Origin: Candidatus Liminaster caballi
GTDB taxonomy: Bacteria > Bacteroidota > Bacteroidia > Bacteroidales > UBA3663
Assembly: GCA_018065085.1 (NCBI GenBank)
Contig: JAGHUA010000022.1
Coordinates: 1-64,000 of the forward strand
DNA: 64,000 nt
Reading direction: 5' to 3'
Positions 1 to 7,258 of the stretch are shown here, piece after piece (position 1 is the stretch's first letter; each line of letters begins with the position of its first letter). The notes under the pieces were generated by a model, which made no database searches, was not told where the DNA came from, and worked only from the letters and a program-made list of their open reading frames with translations. The translations under genes were made by a program, and so were the position numbers.

Positions 1-80
1 CAACCCCTTAACCCTTAACCCCTTAACCCTTAACCCCTTAACCCTTAACCCCTTAACCCTTAACCCTTTAACCCCTTATT
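1..80. repeat. CCTTAACCC telomere-like intergenic repeat
   Basis: Direct tandem copies of CCCTTAACC/CCCCTTAACC fill the space before the sugar kinase gene. Related, less regular copies recur at 944-1006, 1394-1472 and 8205-8252, always between co-directional genes. The repeat contains no promoter-like TAnnTTTG box. It is an internal low-complexity repeat; nothing suggests a chromosome end. Confidence 0.9.
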
Positions 81-88
81 TCCTCCCA

Positions 89-943
89 ATGGCACGCCTC
101 ATTGCCGATAGCGGATCGACCAAGACCACATGGTGTCTCACAGATGAGGGGAAAGAACGTCCCGTCATCGTCCGCCCCGTTCACACACAGGGCCTCAATC
201 CGCTCTATGCCACAGCCGACGACATCATTGCCGCAGCGCGCGAAGCGGTGCGACAGACGGGCGATGCCTATCCCGACCTTGTGCAGTTCTACGGCTCGGG
301 TTGCAGTGGCGACCGCATCCCGATGGTCGAGGAAGCCCTTCGTCGCGTCTTCACTCCTGCCACACGCATCGAGGTGGCCAGCGACCTGCTCGGTGCCTGC
401 CGTGCGCTCTATCATGGCAGCGAGTGCGGCATTGCCTGTATCCTTGGCACGGGAGCCATTGCAGCGCGTTTCGATGCCGCCACCGGTCAGATGCAGGCAG
501 CTTCGAGCCTTGGCTACATCCTTGGCGACGAGGGCAGCGGTGCATGGTTCGGCCGTGCGGTGCTGAGCGATTATCTCAAGGAACAGATGCCGCAGCGTGT
601 TCGCACGATGTTCGAGCAGGATTTTGGTGCGGTCACCGCCGAGTCGGCCATCAGCCACGTCTATCAGCAGCAGTTCCCCAACCGTTATCTCGCCTCGTTT
701 GCCATGTTCATCGGCATGCACCTCGATGTGCCTTATTGCCAGCGTCTTGCGTTCGATGGCATCGAGACCTTCTTCCGTCGCAACGTGATGCGTCTGCGTC
801 CGTCGGCAGGCGAAAGCGTGTCGTTTGTGGGCAGCGCAGCGTTCCATCTGCAGGACACCATCCGTCAGGTGGCAGAGCTTCACGACCTCACCGTCGCCCG
901 CATCTTCAAGGATCCGATGGAAGGCCTCATCTTCGGCAAATAA
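89..943 (+). CDS. BadF/BadG/BcrA/BcrD-type N-acetylglucosamine kinase family protein
   Basis: 284 aa, a cytoplasmic ASKHA-fold ATPase. The phosphate-1 loop DSGSTKT is at residues 7-13, a GTGAIA phosphate-2 motif lies near 119, and LGDEGSG near 145. This layout is that of the BadF/NagK-like kinases of Bacteroidetes, which phosphorylate amino sugars such as N-acetylglucosamine. The true substrate cannot be read from the sequence. The ATG at 89 places the first beta strand and the P-loop at the usual distance from the N-terminus. It is followed 67 bases later by the DMT gene on the same strand, with only CCTTAACCC repeats between them. A GH43-like lipoprotein downstream is compatible with a glycan-use context, but no operon-wide signal is visible. 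Confidence 0.85.
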   Translation: MARLIADSGSTKTTWCLTDEGKERPVIVRPVHTQGLNPLYATADDIIAAAREAVRQTGDAYPDLVQFYGSGCSGDRIPMVEEALRRVFTPATRIEVASDLLGACRALYHGSECGIACILGTGAIAARFDAATGQMQAASSLGYILGDEGSGAWFGRAVLSDYLKEQMPQRVRTMFEQDFGAVTAESAISHVYQQQFPNRYLASFAMFIGMHLDVPYCQRLAFDGIETFFRRNVMRLRPSAGESVSFVGSAAFHLQDTIRQVAELHDLTVARIFKDPMEGLIFGK

Positions 944-1006
944 CCTCATAACCTCATAACCCCTTAACCCTTAACCCTTAACCCTTAACCCTTTAACCTC
1001 CCAACC
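944..1006. repeat. CCTTAACCC intergenic repeat
   Basis: A run of CATAACCTCATAACC and CCCTTAACCCTTAACC copies fills the whole gap between the sugar kinase stop and the start of the DMT gene. Same family as the repeat at the window start. Confidence 0.85.
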
Positions 1007-1010
1007 ACCC

Positions 1011-1388
1011 ATGCTTCTCCGCGCCATTGGCACCGTCCTTCTTCTGGTGCTCTCCAATGTCTTCATGACCTTTGCCTGGTATGGCAACTTCAAGTTGCGC
1101 GAGCTTTATCCCTCGTTTCGCGACTGGCCCCTCATAGCCGTCATCCTCATCTCGTGGGGCATGGCGTTTTTCGAATACATGATAGCCGTGCCAGCCAATC
1201 GCATCGGCCATCACGACACCGGCGGTCCTTACAGCCTCATGCAGCTCAAGGTCATCCAGGAAGCTGTTTCGCTCATCGTGTTCACCATCATCGTGCGCAT
1301 GGTGTTCAAGGGTGAGGCGATCCACTGGAACCACATCGTGTCGTTCCTCTGCATCATCCTTGCCGTCTTCTTCGCGTTCCTCAAGTAA
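1011..1388 (+). CDS. DMT family (DUF486) small integral membrane protein
   Basis: 125 aa with four hydrophobic segments, at roughly residues 3-22, 38-55, 75-100 and 105-123. The motifs FMTFAWYGNF near the start and IPANRIG/VPANRIG with GPYSLMQLK in the middle are characteristic of the DUF486 branch of the drug/metabolite transporter superfamily. The family is usually about 110-125 aa, so this copy is complete. The substrate is unknown. It sits between a sugar kinase and a GH43-like lipoprotein on the same strand, separated from both only by repeat sequence. Confidence 0.88.
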   Translation: MLLRAIGTVLLLVLSNVFMTFAWYGNFKLRELYPSFRDWPLIAVILISWGMAFFEYMIAVPANRIGHHDTGGPYSLMQLKVIQEAVSLIVFTIIVRMVFKGEAIHWNHIVSFLCIILAVFFAFLK

Positions 1389-1393
1389 CTGCC

Positions 1394-1472
1394 TCATAAC
1401 CCTTTAACCTCATAACCCTTAACCTTTAACCTTTAACCTTTAACCCTTAACCGTTAACCCTTAACCCCTAAT
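1394..1472. repeat. CCTTAACC/CTTTAACC intergenic repeat
   Basis: Degenerate tandem CCTTTAACC, CCTCATAACC and CCCTTAACC copies between the DMT gene and the GH43-like gene; same family as the repeat at the window start. Confidence 0.8.
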
Positions 1473-1480
1473 AACCTCAA

Positions 1481-2572
1481 ATGAAATTCTCCATCCGCCT
1501 CCTGCCGCTGACCTTTGCGGCATTCCTTTCGCTGACCTCCTGCAAGGAGGCTACCCCGTCGGCCGAACTCCCTGACTACGGCTATCTCTATTGCCACATG
1601 AGCGACTACGGACAGTGGACAGCATTCGCCATCAGCCGCGACGGCCTTAATTATGAGGACATTATCGGTGGCGACTCGATCTTCAGTTCATACGAGCTTG
1701 CCCGCATCGAGGGCGGCACACGCGATGCCTACATCACCCGACGCGCCAAGGGTCAGGGCTATCTGATGGTCACCACCGACATGAACAACAGCATGACCCG
1801 TGCCCTGGGCAAGAGCAGCGACTGGGAGAACTTCGGCATCGACCTGCTCACCTCCGACGATCTCATCCACTGGCAGAGCACCACGTTCGACTTCCGCCAG
1901 GGTCCTTCCGTCTTCTGCGATGCCGCCTCTTCGCCCGATGTCTATCGCGACTGGAGCACCATCTGCCGCGTGTGGGCACCTCAGATCTTCTGGGATGCCG
2001 CCTACCGTTGGCCGGACGGACGTCAGGGCGGCTATTTCATCTATTACAGCATGCTCAACCGTCCCGAGGAGGGTTATGACCGTATGTACTACAGCTATGC
2101 CGACTCATCGTTCACCCGCATGACCAAGCCGCAGGTGCTCTTCGACTGGGGGTATGCCACCATCGATGCCGACATCAATTTCCTTCCTGCCGACGGCCTC
2201 TATCACATGATGATCAAGAAGGAGGGAGGCAAGCCGGGGCTCTTCACCGCCACAAGTCCTTCGCTGACAGGCCCTTGGGGCGAGCCGGTCGAGGACGATT
2301 TCGTCAGCTTCGAGGGCGACAGGAAGTGCGAGGGCGTCTCTGCCTTCCAGCTCATCGGCGAGGACGACTGGCGCATTGCCTACATCGAATACAGCTCACG
2401 CCCCAAGCACTATCGCATCTGCAAGGCCGACCGCAACATGCGCAATTTCTCCGATCCGCAGGACATCCAGGGCGTCCATGGCCCGCAGCATGGCTCGTTC
2501 ATGCGCCTGACCAAGAGCGAATACACGCGCCTGAAGGCATGGAGCGACTCCATCATGGCCGCAAAAAAATAA
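1481..2572 (+). CDS. glycoside hydrolase family 43-like lipoprotein
   Basis: 363 aa. A lipoprotein signal ends at LTSC (Cys21), so the protein is predicted to be membrane-anchored, in the periplasm or at the surface. The body shows five-bladed propeller features typical of GH43 enzymes: repeated TSDDLIHW-like blades, VWAPQIFWD near residue 163 and GYFIYYSM shortly after. GH43 enzymes release arabinose or xylose, and sometimes galactose, from plant polysaccharides. The exact specificity and the three catalytic acids were not assigned with certainty. It is the last gene of a co-directional set of three. No SusC/D pair is in the window. Confidence 0.8.
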   Translation: MKFSIRLLPLTFAAFLSLTSCKEATPSAELPDYGYLYCHMSDYGQWTAFAISRDGLNYEDIIGGDSIFSSYELARIEGGTRDAYITRRAKGQGYLMVTTDMNNSMTRALGKSSDWENFGIDLLTSDDLIHWQSTTFDFRQGPSVFCDAASSPDVYRDWSTICRVWAPQIFWDAAYRWPDGRQGGYFIYYSMLNRPEEGYDRMYYSYADSSFTRMTKPQVLFDWGYATIDADINFLPADGLYHMMIKKEGGKPGLFTATSPSLTGPWGEPVEDDFVSFEGDRKCEGVSAFQLIGEDDWRIAYIEYSSRPKHYRICKADRNMRNFSDPQDIQGVHGPQHGSFMRLTKSEYTRLKAWSDSIMAAKK

Positions 2573-2721
2573 CAAAAAAGCATGTTAATAAATGTAAAAG
2601 CACACCTATCTTTTGGTAAATAGATGTAAAAATATCGGTTTTTGCGCCCTTGAAATGTTAAAATAATAAAACATGTAATCTTTTTTTGATAAAAATATTT
2701 GTCTAATTCAGAAAAACCCGC

Positions 2722-2730
2722 TATCTTTGC
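2722..2730 (+). promoter_or_regulatory. Bacteroidetes promoter TATCTTTGC with no normal gene behind it
   Basis: A perfect -7 box TATCTTTGC with TTTG at 2698-2701 about 20 bases upstream. Only a short reading frame and a hairpin terminator follow before a convergent gene begins, so the transcript would be about 65 nt. Confidence 0.75.
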
Positions 2731-2735
2731 ATCGT

Positions 2736-2804
2736 GTTTTTCATGGTATTAGATTTAAGGTTAACGAAAGAAGGTCGTCGCGATGACGCCCTTCTTTGTC
2801 TTTT
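2736..2804 (+). ncRNA. candidate very short transcript (sRNA or 21-codon leader)
   Basis: Between the consensus promoter at 2722 and the hairpin at 2767-2804 there is room for a transcript of roughly 65 nt. A 21-codon frame (2743-2808, starting MVLDLRLTKEG) spans it and runs through the terminator stem, which is unusual for a real gene. It could be a small RNA, or a promoter orphaned when the neighbouring DNA was rearranged. No homolog is recognised. Confidence 0.4.
2767..2804 (+). terminator. strong hairpin terminator, probably bidirectional
   Basis: AAAGAAGG pairs with CCTTCTTT (2767-2774/2790-2797), continued inward by CGTC/GACG across one mismatch, and followed by GTCTTTT. It ends the short plus-strand transcript and probably also the minus-strand gene that stops at 2811. 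Confidence 0.75.
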
Positions 2805-2810
2805 ATAAGG

Positions 2811-3290
2811 TCATTGACATTTGACTTTCCGGTCATTGTTTTTTCTGCGTTTCCTGTCAACGTTCAGTGCGTTGCTGCCGGGGAACACCTGATCGTATGC
2901 CTTGTCGAGAGCACGGAGGTTCACGCTGTGCTTGCCAATGCCGTGCGTCACCATCACCAGTGCGCGGAGCAGCTCCCTGTGTATTCGTGGGTGGGTTGCC
3001 GGAGGAGGCAGCAGGTCAAAGCCGTGAATCTCCTGGCCGTTCCATTCGGCACGCATGCATATCTCCCAGATGAGGTCGTCGGTGGCTCTGTTGCCCAGCC
3101 ACTCCTGCATCACCCGCCTCACACAGAACCTTCGGCACTGACGCTCAAAGCATTGCCTCGTGTGTTCCAGTTCCTGCCAGAGCGTCACGTATCCCTCGTA
3201 TGTGTTGCTGATCCTCATCCGGCCGGATCGTTTGTCCTCTTCGGTCATCTTCATCCGGCCGGATCGTTTGTCCACTTCGGTCATCATCAT
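2811..3290 (-). CDS. hypothetical protein with duplicated start region
   Basis: 159 aa from the outermost ATG. No family is recognised. The first 24 residues are two copies of a 12-residue unit ending in DKRSGRM, encoded by a 36-bp tandem duplication (about 3217-3290). Three in-frame ATGs are therefore possible starts, and the core (from about residue 27, beginning ISNTYEGYVTLW) may be the ancestral protein. The core is basic, rich in Arg/Cys in its first half (ECFERQCRRFCVRR-like) and ends in a Lys/Arg-rich tail. Its ATG overlaps the TGA of the truncated upstream frame (ATGA), so the two were translationally coupled. It lies in a scarred mobile segment. Confidence 0.5.
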   Translation of the reverse strand: MMMTEVDKRSGRMKMTEEDKRSGRMRISNTYEGYVTLWQELEHTRQCFERQCRRFCVRRVMQEWLGNRATDDLIWEICMRAEWNGQEIHGFDLLPPPATHPRIHRELLRALVMVTHGIGKHSVNLRALDKAYDQVFPGSNALNVDRKRRKNNDRKVKCQ

Positions 3291-3448
3291 CCGGCCGACC
3301 CCGCGGCCCTCTTCAGATAGCTCTCCGTCTTGCGGAACGACTGGGTGATCTCGTCATGTATGATGTAGCCGCGGCTGGTCCATGTGCGCAGTGTCGAGTC
3401 GCCTGTGCCATCCTTGCCCTGCGACGCACGCATCTGGCGGTACTGTCG
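3287..3448 (-). pseudogene. truncated hypothetical reading frame, 5' end lost at a DNA junction
   Basis: About 52 codons on the minus strand ending TGA at 3287-3289. They read YRQMRASQGKDG near the break, then TLRTWTSRGY and TQSFRKTESYLKR towards the end. The C-terminal half looks like a helix-turn-helix or coiled protein end. No start codon is found, because the reading frame runs back into the tail of a DUF6261-like gene of opposite orientation. It is therefore probably the 3' remnant of a gene that formed an operon with the 159-aa protein. Confidence 0.45.
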
Positions 3449-3537
3449 GCGACAACAACTCGGGCAACGGCCAGGTGAGCGACGAGCTCGACAACGGTAC
3501 CACCATCCCTGGCAGCGGCGGCTCGATCAAGGTGTGA
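3436..3537 (+). pseudogene. 3' remnant of a DUF6261-like gene (Gly/Asn/Ser-rich tail)
   Basis: 34 codons in an open plus-strand frame ending TGA at 3535-3537. They include DNNSGNGQVSDELDNGTT and end in a short IKV tail. This matches the C-terminus of the intact gene at 52990-53919, which has NNSGNGTVSDELNQGTT and then a short VKP tail. Only the tail is left. It abuts the truncated minus-strand frame, so a deletion or inversion joined unrelated pieces here. Confidence 0.7.
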
Positions 3538-3561
3538 CGCCCCATCTTAGCCACTAAAGAA

Positions 3562-3637
3562 CTCCATCAGAGGAAATCATAGAAAATCAAAGATGGGCCG
3601 AAAATAAATTGATTTCTTTTGATTTCCTTTGATGGAG
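3562..3637. repeat. 76-bp palindromic element, copy 1
   Basis: Two arms of 29 bases (CTCCATCAGAGGAAATCA... at 3562-3590 and ...GATTTCCTTTGATGGAG at 3609-3637) are near-perfect reverse complements around an 18-base loop. A second copy with almost the same arms and a different loop is at 10322-10397. It lies just upstream of the smalltalk gene. Confidence 0.85.
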
Positions 3638-3665
3638 AACATAAAACCACAAAACTAAGACATTT

Positions 3666-3767
3666 ATGGAACAGAAACGCAAGGAAACTATCAAGTGGAT
3701 CGTGAACATCATCGCATCGATCCTCACCGCACTCGCCACGGCTCTCGGAACGGTCAGCTGTATGTAA
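3666..3767 (+). CDS. smalltalk protein
   Basis: 33 aa, basic N-terminus (MEQKRKETIKW) followed by one hydrophobic helix (IVNIIASILTALATALG) and a short VSCM end. This is the pattern of the very small smalltalk family of Bacteroidales, found in mobile or prophage-like modules with DUF4248, HU-like DNA-binding proteins, primase/VapE genes and often an amidase. The function is unknown. The Cys near the end recalls a lipobox but is too close to the C-terminus to be one. Here it stands alone in a scarred locus, 128 bases after the DUF6261-like remnant. The related DUF4248-primase module is 50 kb away in this window. Confidence 0.8.
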   Translation: MEQKRKETIKWIVNIIASILTALATALGTVSCM

Positions 3768-3768
3768 A

Positions 3769-3803
3769 GACCCTCCCCCCAGCCCCTCCGCAAGGGAGGG
3801 GAG
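3769..3803. repeat. GC-rich REP-like palindrome, copy 1
   Basis: GACCCTCCCCCCAGCCCCTC, then CGCAAGGGAGGGGAGT. The arms CCCCTCC and GGAGGGG can pair around GCAA. An essentially identical copy is at 45774-45808, and a looser relative (CCCCCTGCAAGGGGGCAAGGG) is at about 7018-7038. The three copies occur in unrelated intergenic spaces. Confidence 0.8.
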
Positions 3804-4019
3804 TAAATACAAAATGAGGGCCGGGAAAGGGCTGAAAACACGGAGGTAAAAAACCCGTAGGAAAAGGAAGGAACAAACTGAAAATTATGGGAGTTACAAC
3901 CTGGAAGAAGGAAATCCCTCTGTCCCGAAATGGGATGGAGGGATTTTCAGCATTCTATTTTTGCTACACCGCTACAGCGCTACAGTTGAAAAATAGGGCA
4001 GGCATGTGTGACGGGCTTG
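3804..4019. other. intergenic remainder of the mobile scar
   Basis: No gene is supported. It holds a hairpin at 3912-3946 (AAATCCCTC pairing with GAGGGATTT), which could end transcription of the convergent minus-strand gene. After it lies a short run of CTACACCGCTACAGCGCTACAG repeats of the sort often found near Bacteroidales mobile modules. Confidence 0.5.
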
Positions 4020-6884
4020 TCACCATGCAATCTTGCGGCCGCCGACGATGACGGGCAGAGACGGGCGCGACGACGACGGACGGACAGGGCGGCCATAGAG
4101 GTCGCGGGCGGTCGGTGGGAGAGCGAGGTCGGACGTGTGGCGGAGCTGGGAGATGGCGGTGCCGTCGTCCTCGATGTAGGCGCCTTCGTAGTGCAGGTAG
4201 AGGTTGTGCATGTAGAACTGGTCGTTCTTGTTCTGAGGGCTCATCGTATAGACGGTGGAGTTGATGTTGAGCTGGGAGTCGTCGATCGATACCATCTGGA
4301 CGTTGCCTCCGTAGCAGGTCTCATCGTGCTGGCAGCCGCTGTGGTTGAAGTTGACGCCGCAGTAGGTGACGGTCATGTCGTCGTTGCTCCAGCCGGAGAA
4401 GCCCTTGATGAGGCCGTCCATGAGCGAGACGGGCATCTGGATGCGGACGTAGTGCAGAGGGTCGAGCGCCTCGACCTGCGACACGGACACAAGTCCTTCC
4501 TGATCAGCGAAATAGAACGCAGGTATGCCGGCATCCGTGCGGTCGGCCACGCACGAGAGGATGTCGTGATGGGCCTTGACAGTGGCGCTCTTCTTGAGCT
4601 CGAACTGGTTGGGATGGGGGCGTTCGGCGGTGAAGTCCTGCCAGCGCCATGCGTCGGTGAACGTGTAGCGGGCGCCCAGGGCACAATAGCGCTCGGTGTC
4701 CATCGCCTCAAGCCATACGCCATAGACGTGAGGGGCTGTCTCGCTGACCCACAGGCGGCCGGTGCTGGCGAACATCTTCCAGCGGTCGCCCTTGCCCAGG
4801 AGGCTGTAATAATCTGCGCGAACCGTCTGACCGTCAATGGCTATGGTGTCGCCGAGGCATTGCCTTGGCATGCGGATGCGGATGAAGTAGGTGTCGTAGA
4901 GCTTGTCGCTGTAGAACGCCAGTCCTTCGGCCTCATAGAGCTCGCCGATGCAGACGTAGAGGGTGAGGCTGTCGGCGCGGCTCTCGTCGTAGAATCCGCA
5001 TCTCAGCGGCTTCTGCTCGCTGTTGCACATGTCATCGACATAGGCTGTGCCGTTTTCCCACTCGGTGATGTCGAGCATTTCCATGCTGTTGTCGCCATAC
5101 TGGAGCGGCGGCATCTGTGGCAGCGGCTGCTGGATGTCGATGTGCCCCCAGTCGTCGCAGTCGCCGTAGGCCATGTCGAGGTTGACGTGGAAGTTGTAGG
5201 CGCATGGGATGCTGTTGCCCGATGCGTCGGGGATGGCGAGGTTGGAGGCGTAGTAGATGCCGCGCTGGGAGTCGCGTCCGGAGGTGTATTCGATTTCGAA
5301 CACGGCGTGCGAATCGTCCTCGACGGCTTCGGGCAGGGCTGTCTGAAGCGGTGCGAACCATGTGGAGGCCTTGTCAAGACCTTCGACCATGACCCAGATC
5401 TGCTCGTCGACGGTGACGGGGTCGGCAAAGAGGAACGGCAGGCAATAGAGCATGCGGTCGGTGCCCTCGACGGGCTGCGAGGTGATGTGGTCGGCATCGA
5501 TGACGGCCGTGGCAAGAGGGTCGGGGAGGAGCGAGCCGTAGATGGGGTCGAGATGGCGGATCTGCACGCTCAGGCGTCCTGCCTTGGCTGGGTCGAGGTG
5601 GCCGATGCCCTGGACGTGCACGCCTCGGAGGGTGTAGGCCTTGGCCGGGGCGAGGAACTCAGAGCCGAACGCGGTGACGGTGACGTTGTCGCCCGCATCG
5701 ACGTCGAAGATGCTGTTCCAGAGAGCTGAGCTGCCGGCGCTGGGGCCGAAATACGGGATGTCGGCATGTGAGGTGAGGATGGTGTTGCCGAAGGCAGGAT
5801 TGCAGTTGCTGGCGCCTGTGGGCAGGATCTCGCCATCGGCCATGATCTGAGCCTTGCCGCCGATGACCATCTGCTGGGCAGGGTGGGCGAATGTGACGGT
5901 TTGGCCGCTGACCGACGTTGCCTCAAGCTCGGGCACGGCTATGGTGTTCTCCGTGCCGCTGACCTGCTGCGAGGCGGGAACGTAGCCGGTGTAGGCGGTG
6001 ACAAGATCCCTGGCCGACGATGTGGCGGTGAGGGAGTGGAGGGCGGTGTCGGCATAGCGCCATGTGAAGCCTACGGCGTCGGCTGACGAGGTGTTGCGCC
6101 AGGTGAGGGGCGTGTCGTCGGGCAGGTAGAGGCTTGCCGTCGGCTGGCGGAAATCGGCTGTCATGCCGAAATAGAGCGACGAGGCGGGCTTCTCGTAGCT
6201 GGCGGTGATGGACGGCGCGCCGAGTCGGATGTCGTCGAGATAGATGGAGTTGCCGCCCTGGCCTACGTAGCGGAAGCCGAGGCGGACGTCGTGTCCGGCA
6301 TAGGGCTGCATGTCGATGAAGACGTAGCGCGAGGTGACGTAGCCGTTGTGGGCGTCCTCGTAGATGGCGGCGGCATCGGCGTCGAACCAGTCGTCGAACT
6401 GGCTGTGGATCATCTGCCACTCAGCGCCATCGACCGAGATGTGGGCCTGCATGTCGCAGAGCATCACGCGCTGGGAATAGGTGAGGGTGGAGGTGTCGAA
6501 GTATCGGGTGTCGTAGAGCCAGTAGGGCTGGAGCAGGACGTTGTATGACAGGAAGTCGCCCTCGGTGACGTGGAGCTGCGGAGTGATGATCCACTCGTCC
6601 TGAGGGGCATCGTCGCTATAGAATGCGACGGCATAGTAGCGGCCGTCAGCCGGTGTGGGATAGAAGGCATTGAGCTGGCTGATGACGCCCCATGTGTGCG
6701 GATCGGCGGCATTGGCCAGTGCCTCGGTGCGCTGCGATGTCCAGCCTTCGGGAAGCCAGAAGAGATCGGATGGGTCGGCCTGCTCGAAGCTTTCGTGCCA
6801 CGGCGAGGTGGGTTGCTGTATCTGCGCATCGGCCACCGTGGCGGCGGCAAGGATGACGGCTGTGAGGTATGTGCGGTATTTCAT
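4020..6884 (-). CDS. large secreted protein with adhesin-like (choice-of-anchor J) domain and T9SS-type C-terminus
   Basis: 954 aa. The ATG at 6884 is chosen because it begins a clean signal peptide (MKYRTYLTAVILAAATVADA); upstream codons only read through repeats. The N-terminal 250 residues contain WHESFEQADPSD, DEWIITPQL and the GNSIYLDDIRLG blade, the signature of the cleaved-adhesin/choice-of-anchor J beta-sandwich. The middle is long, beta-rich and unassigned. The C-terminus (TARDLYGRPV...VIVGGRKIAW) has the DLxGRxV...GGRK shape of type IX secretion type A sorting domains. It is therefore probably exported across the outer membrane by T9SS and surface-bound. It stands alone, with repeat-rich spacers on both sides. 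Confidence 0.72.
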   Translation of the reverse strand: MKYRTYLTAVILAAATVADAQIQQPTSPWHESFEQADPSDLFWLPEGWTSQRTEALANAADPHTWGVISQLNAFYPTPADGRYYAVAFYSDDAPQDEWIITPQLHVTEGDFLSYNVLLQPYWLYDTRYFDTSTLTYSQRVMLCDMQAHISVDGAEWQMIHSQFDDWFDADAAAIYEDAHNGYVTSRYVFIDMQPYAGHDVRLGFRYVGQGGNSIYLDDIRLGAPSITASYEKPASSLYFGMTADFRQPTASLYLPDDTPLTWRNTSSADAVGFTWRYADTALHSLTATSSARDLVTAYTGYVPASQQVSGTENTIAVPELEATSVSGQTVTFAHPAQQMVIGGKAQIMADGEILPTGASNCNPAFGNTILTSHADIPYFGPSAGSSALWNSIFDVDAGDNVTVTAFGSEFLAPAKAYTLRGVHVQGIGHLDPAKAGRLSVQIRHLDPIYGSLLPDPLATAVIDADHITSQPVEGTDRMLYCLPFLFADPVTVDEQIWVMVEGLDKASTWFAPLQTALPEAVEDDSHAVFEIEYTSGRDSQRGIYYASNLAIPDASGNSIPCAYNFHVNLDMAYGDCDDWGHIDIQQPLPQMPPLQYGDNSMEMLDITEWENGTAYVDDMCNSEQKPLRCGFYDESRADSLTLYVCIGELYEAEGLAFYSDKLYDTYFIRIRMPRQCLGDTIAIDGQTVRADYYSLLGKGDRWKMFASTGRLWVSETAPHVYGVWLEAMDTERYCALGARYTFTDAWRWQDFTAERPHPNQFELKKSATVKAHHDILSCVADRTDAGIPAFYFADQEGLVSVSQVEALDPLHYVRIQMPVSLMDGLIKGFSGWSNDDMTVTYCGVNFNHSGCQHDETCYGGNVQMVSIDDSQLNINSTVYTMSPQNKNDQFYMHNLYLHYEGAYIEDDGTAISQLRHTSDLALPPTARDLYGRPVRPSSSRPSLPVIVGGRKIAW

Positions 6885-7193
6885 TGTTTTTTTCGTTTTT
6901 CGTCTTTCGTTTTTCGTCTTTTGTCTTTTGTCTTTTGACTCTCCCTCATGTAGGCAAGTAAGGACTTGCGAAACCTGCGGCTCTATTACCTGCCCACCTT
7001 TTGTATATACGCCCTTCCCCCTGCAAGGGGGCAAGGGTTGGGGATGGGGGCCGGATGGGGGCCGGGCCGTTTCCGACGTGCAAAGATACACATATTTATA
7101 ATATAAAGGGAATATTTGCCCCAAAAAAGGTCAATTTCGGCTGTATTCGCACAAAAAAACGGCTGACTTTGTTCGTTATTGACGAAAATGCGC
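6885..7193. repeat. simple-repeat and palindrome-rich spacer
   Basis: At 6890-6946 there are tandem TTTTTCGTCTTTCG and TTGTCTTTTGTC heptamer-like repeats. At 7012-7075 there is a GC-rich segment with CCCCCTGCAAGGGGG and repeated GGGGGCCGGATG. These lie between the divergent start of the secreted protein and the promoter of the aldo/keto reductase. No coding frame is supported. Confidence 0.7.
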
Positions 7194-7202
7194 TATATTT
7201 GC
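7194..7202 (+). promoter_or_regulatory. promoter of the aldo/keto reductase gene
   Basis: TATATTTGC with TTTG at 7168-7171, 22 bases upstream; 57 bases before the ATG at 7259. Confidence 0.7.
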
Positions 7203-7258
7203 GCCATTGATAAACACAAAAACTGATAAACACACAAACAACAAAAATCTGATAAGAC

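Noticed and set aside
1-80. A real telomere or linear replicon end
   Set aside because: The same unit recurs in several internal spacers and the window is an arbitrary cut; no hairpin or protein-linked end is indicated.
2796-3320. 174-codon plus-strand frame over the scar
   Set aside because: Antisense to the minus-strand gene coupled by ATGA; its repeats are only the reverse of the 36-bp duplication.
4008-5729. 573-codon open frame antisense to the secreted protein gene
   Set aside because: Low-complexity Val/Gly/Ala/Asp-rich translation without motifs. The minus strand has a signal peptide, domain motifs and a T9SS-like end. It is a shadow of GC-rich codon usage.
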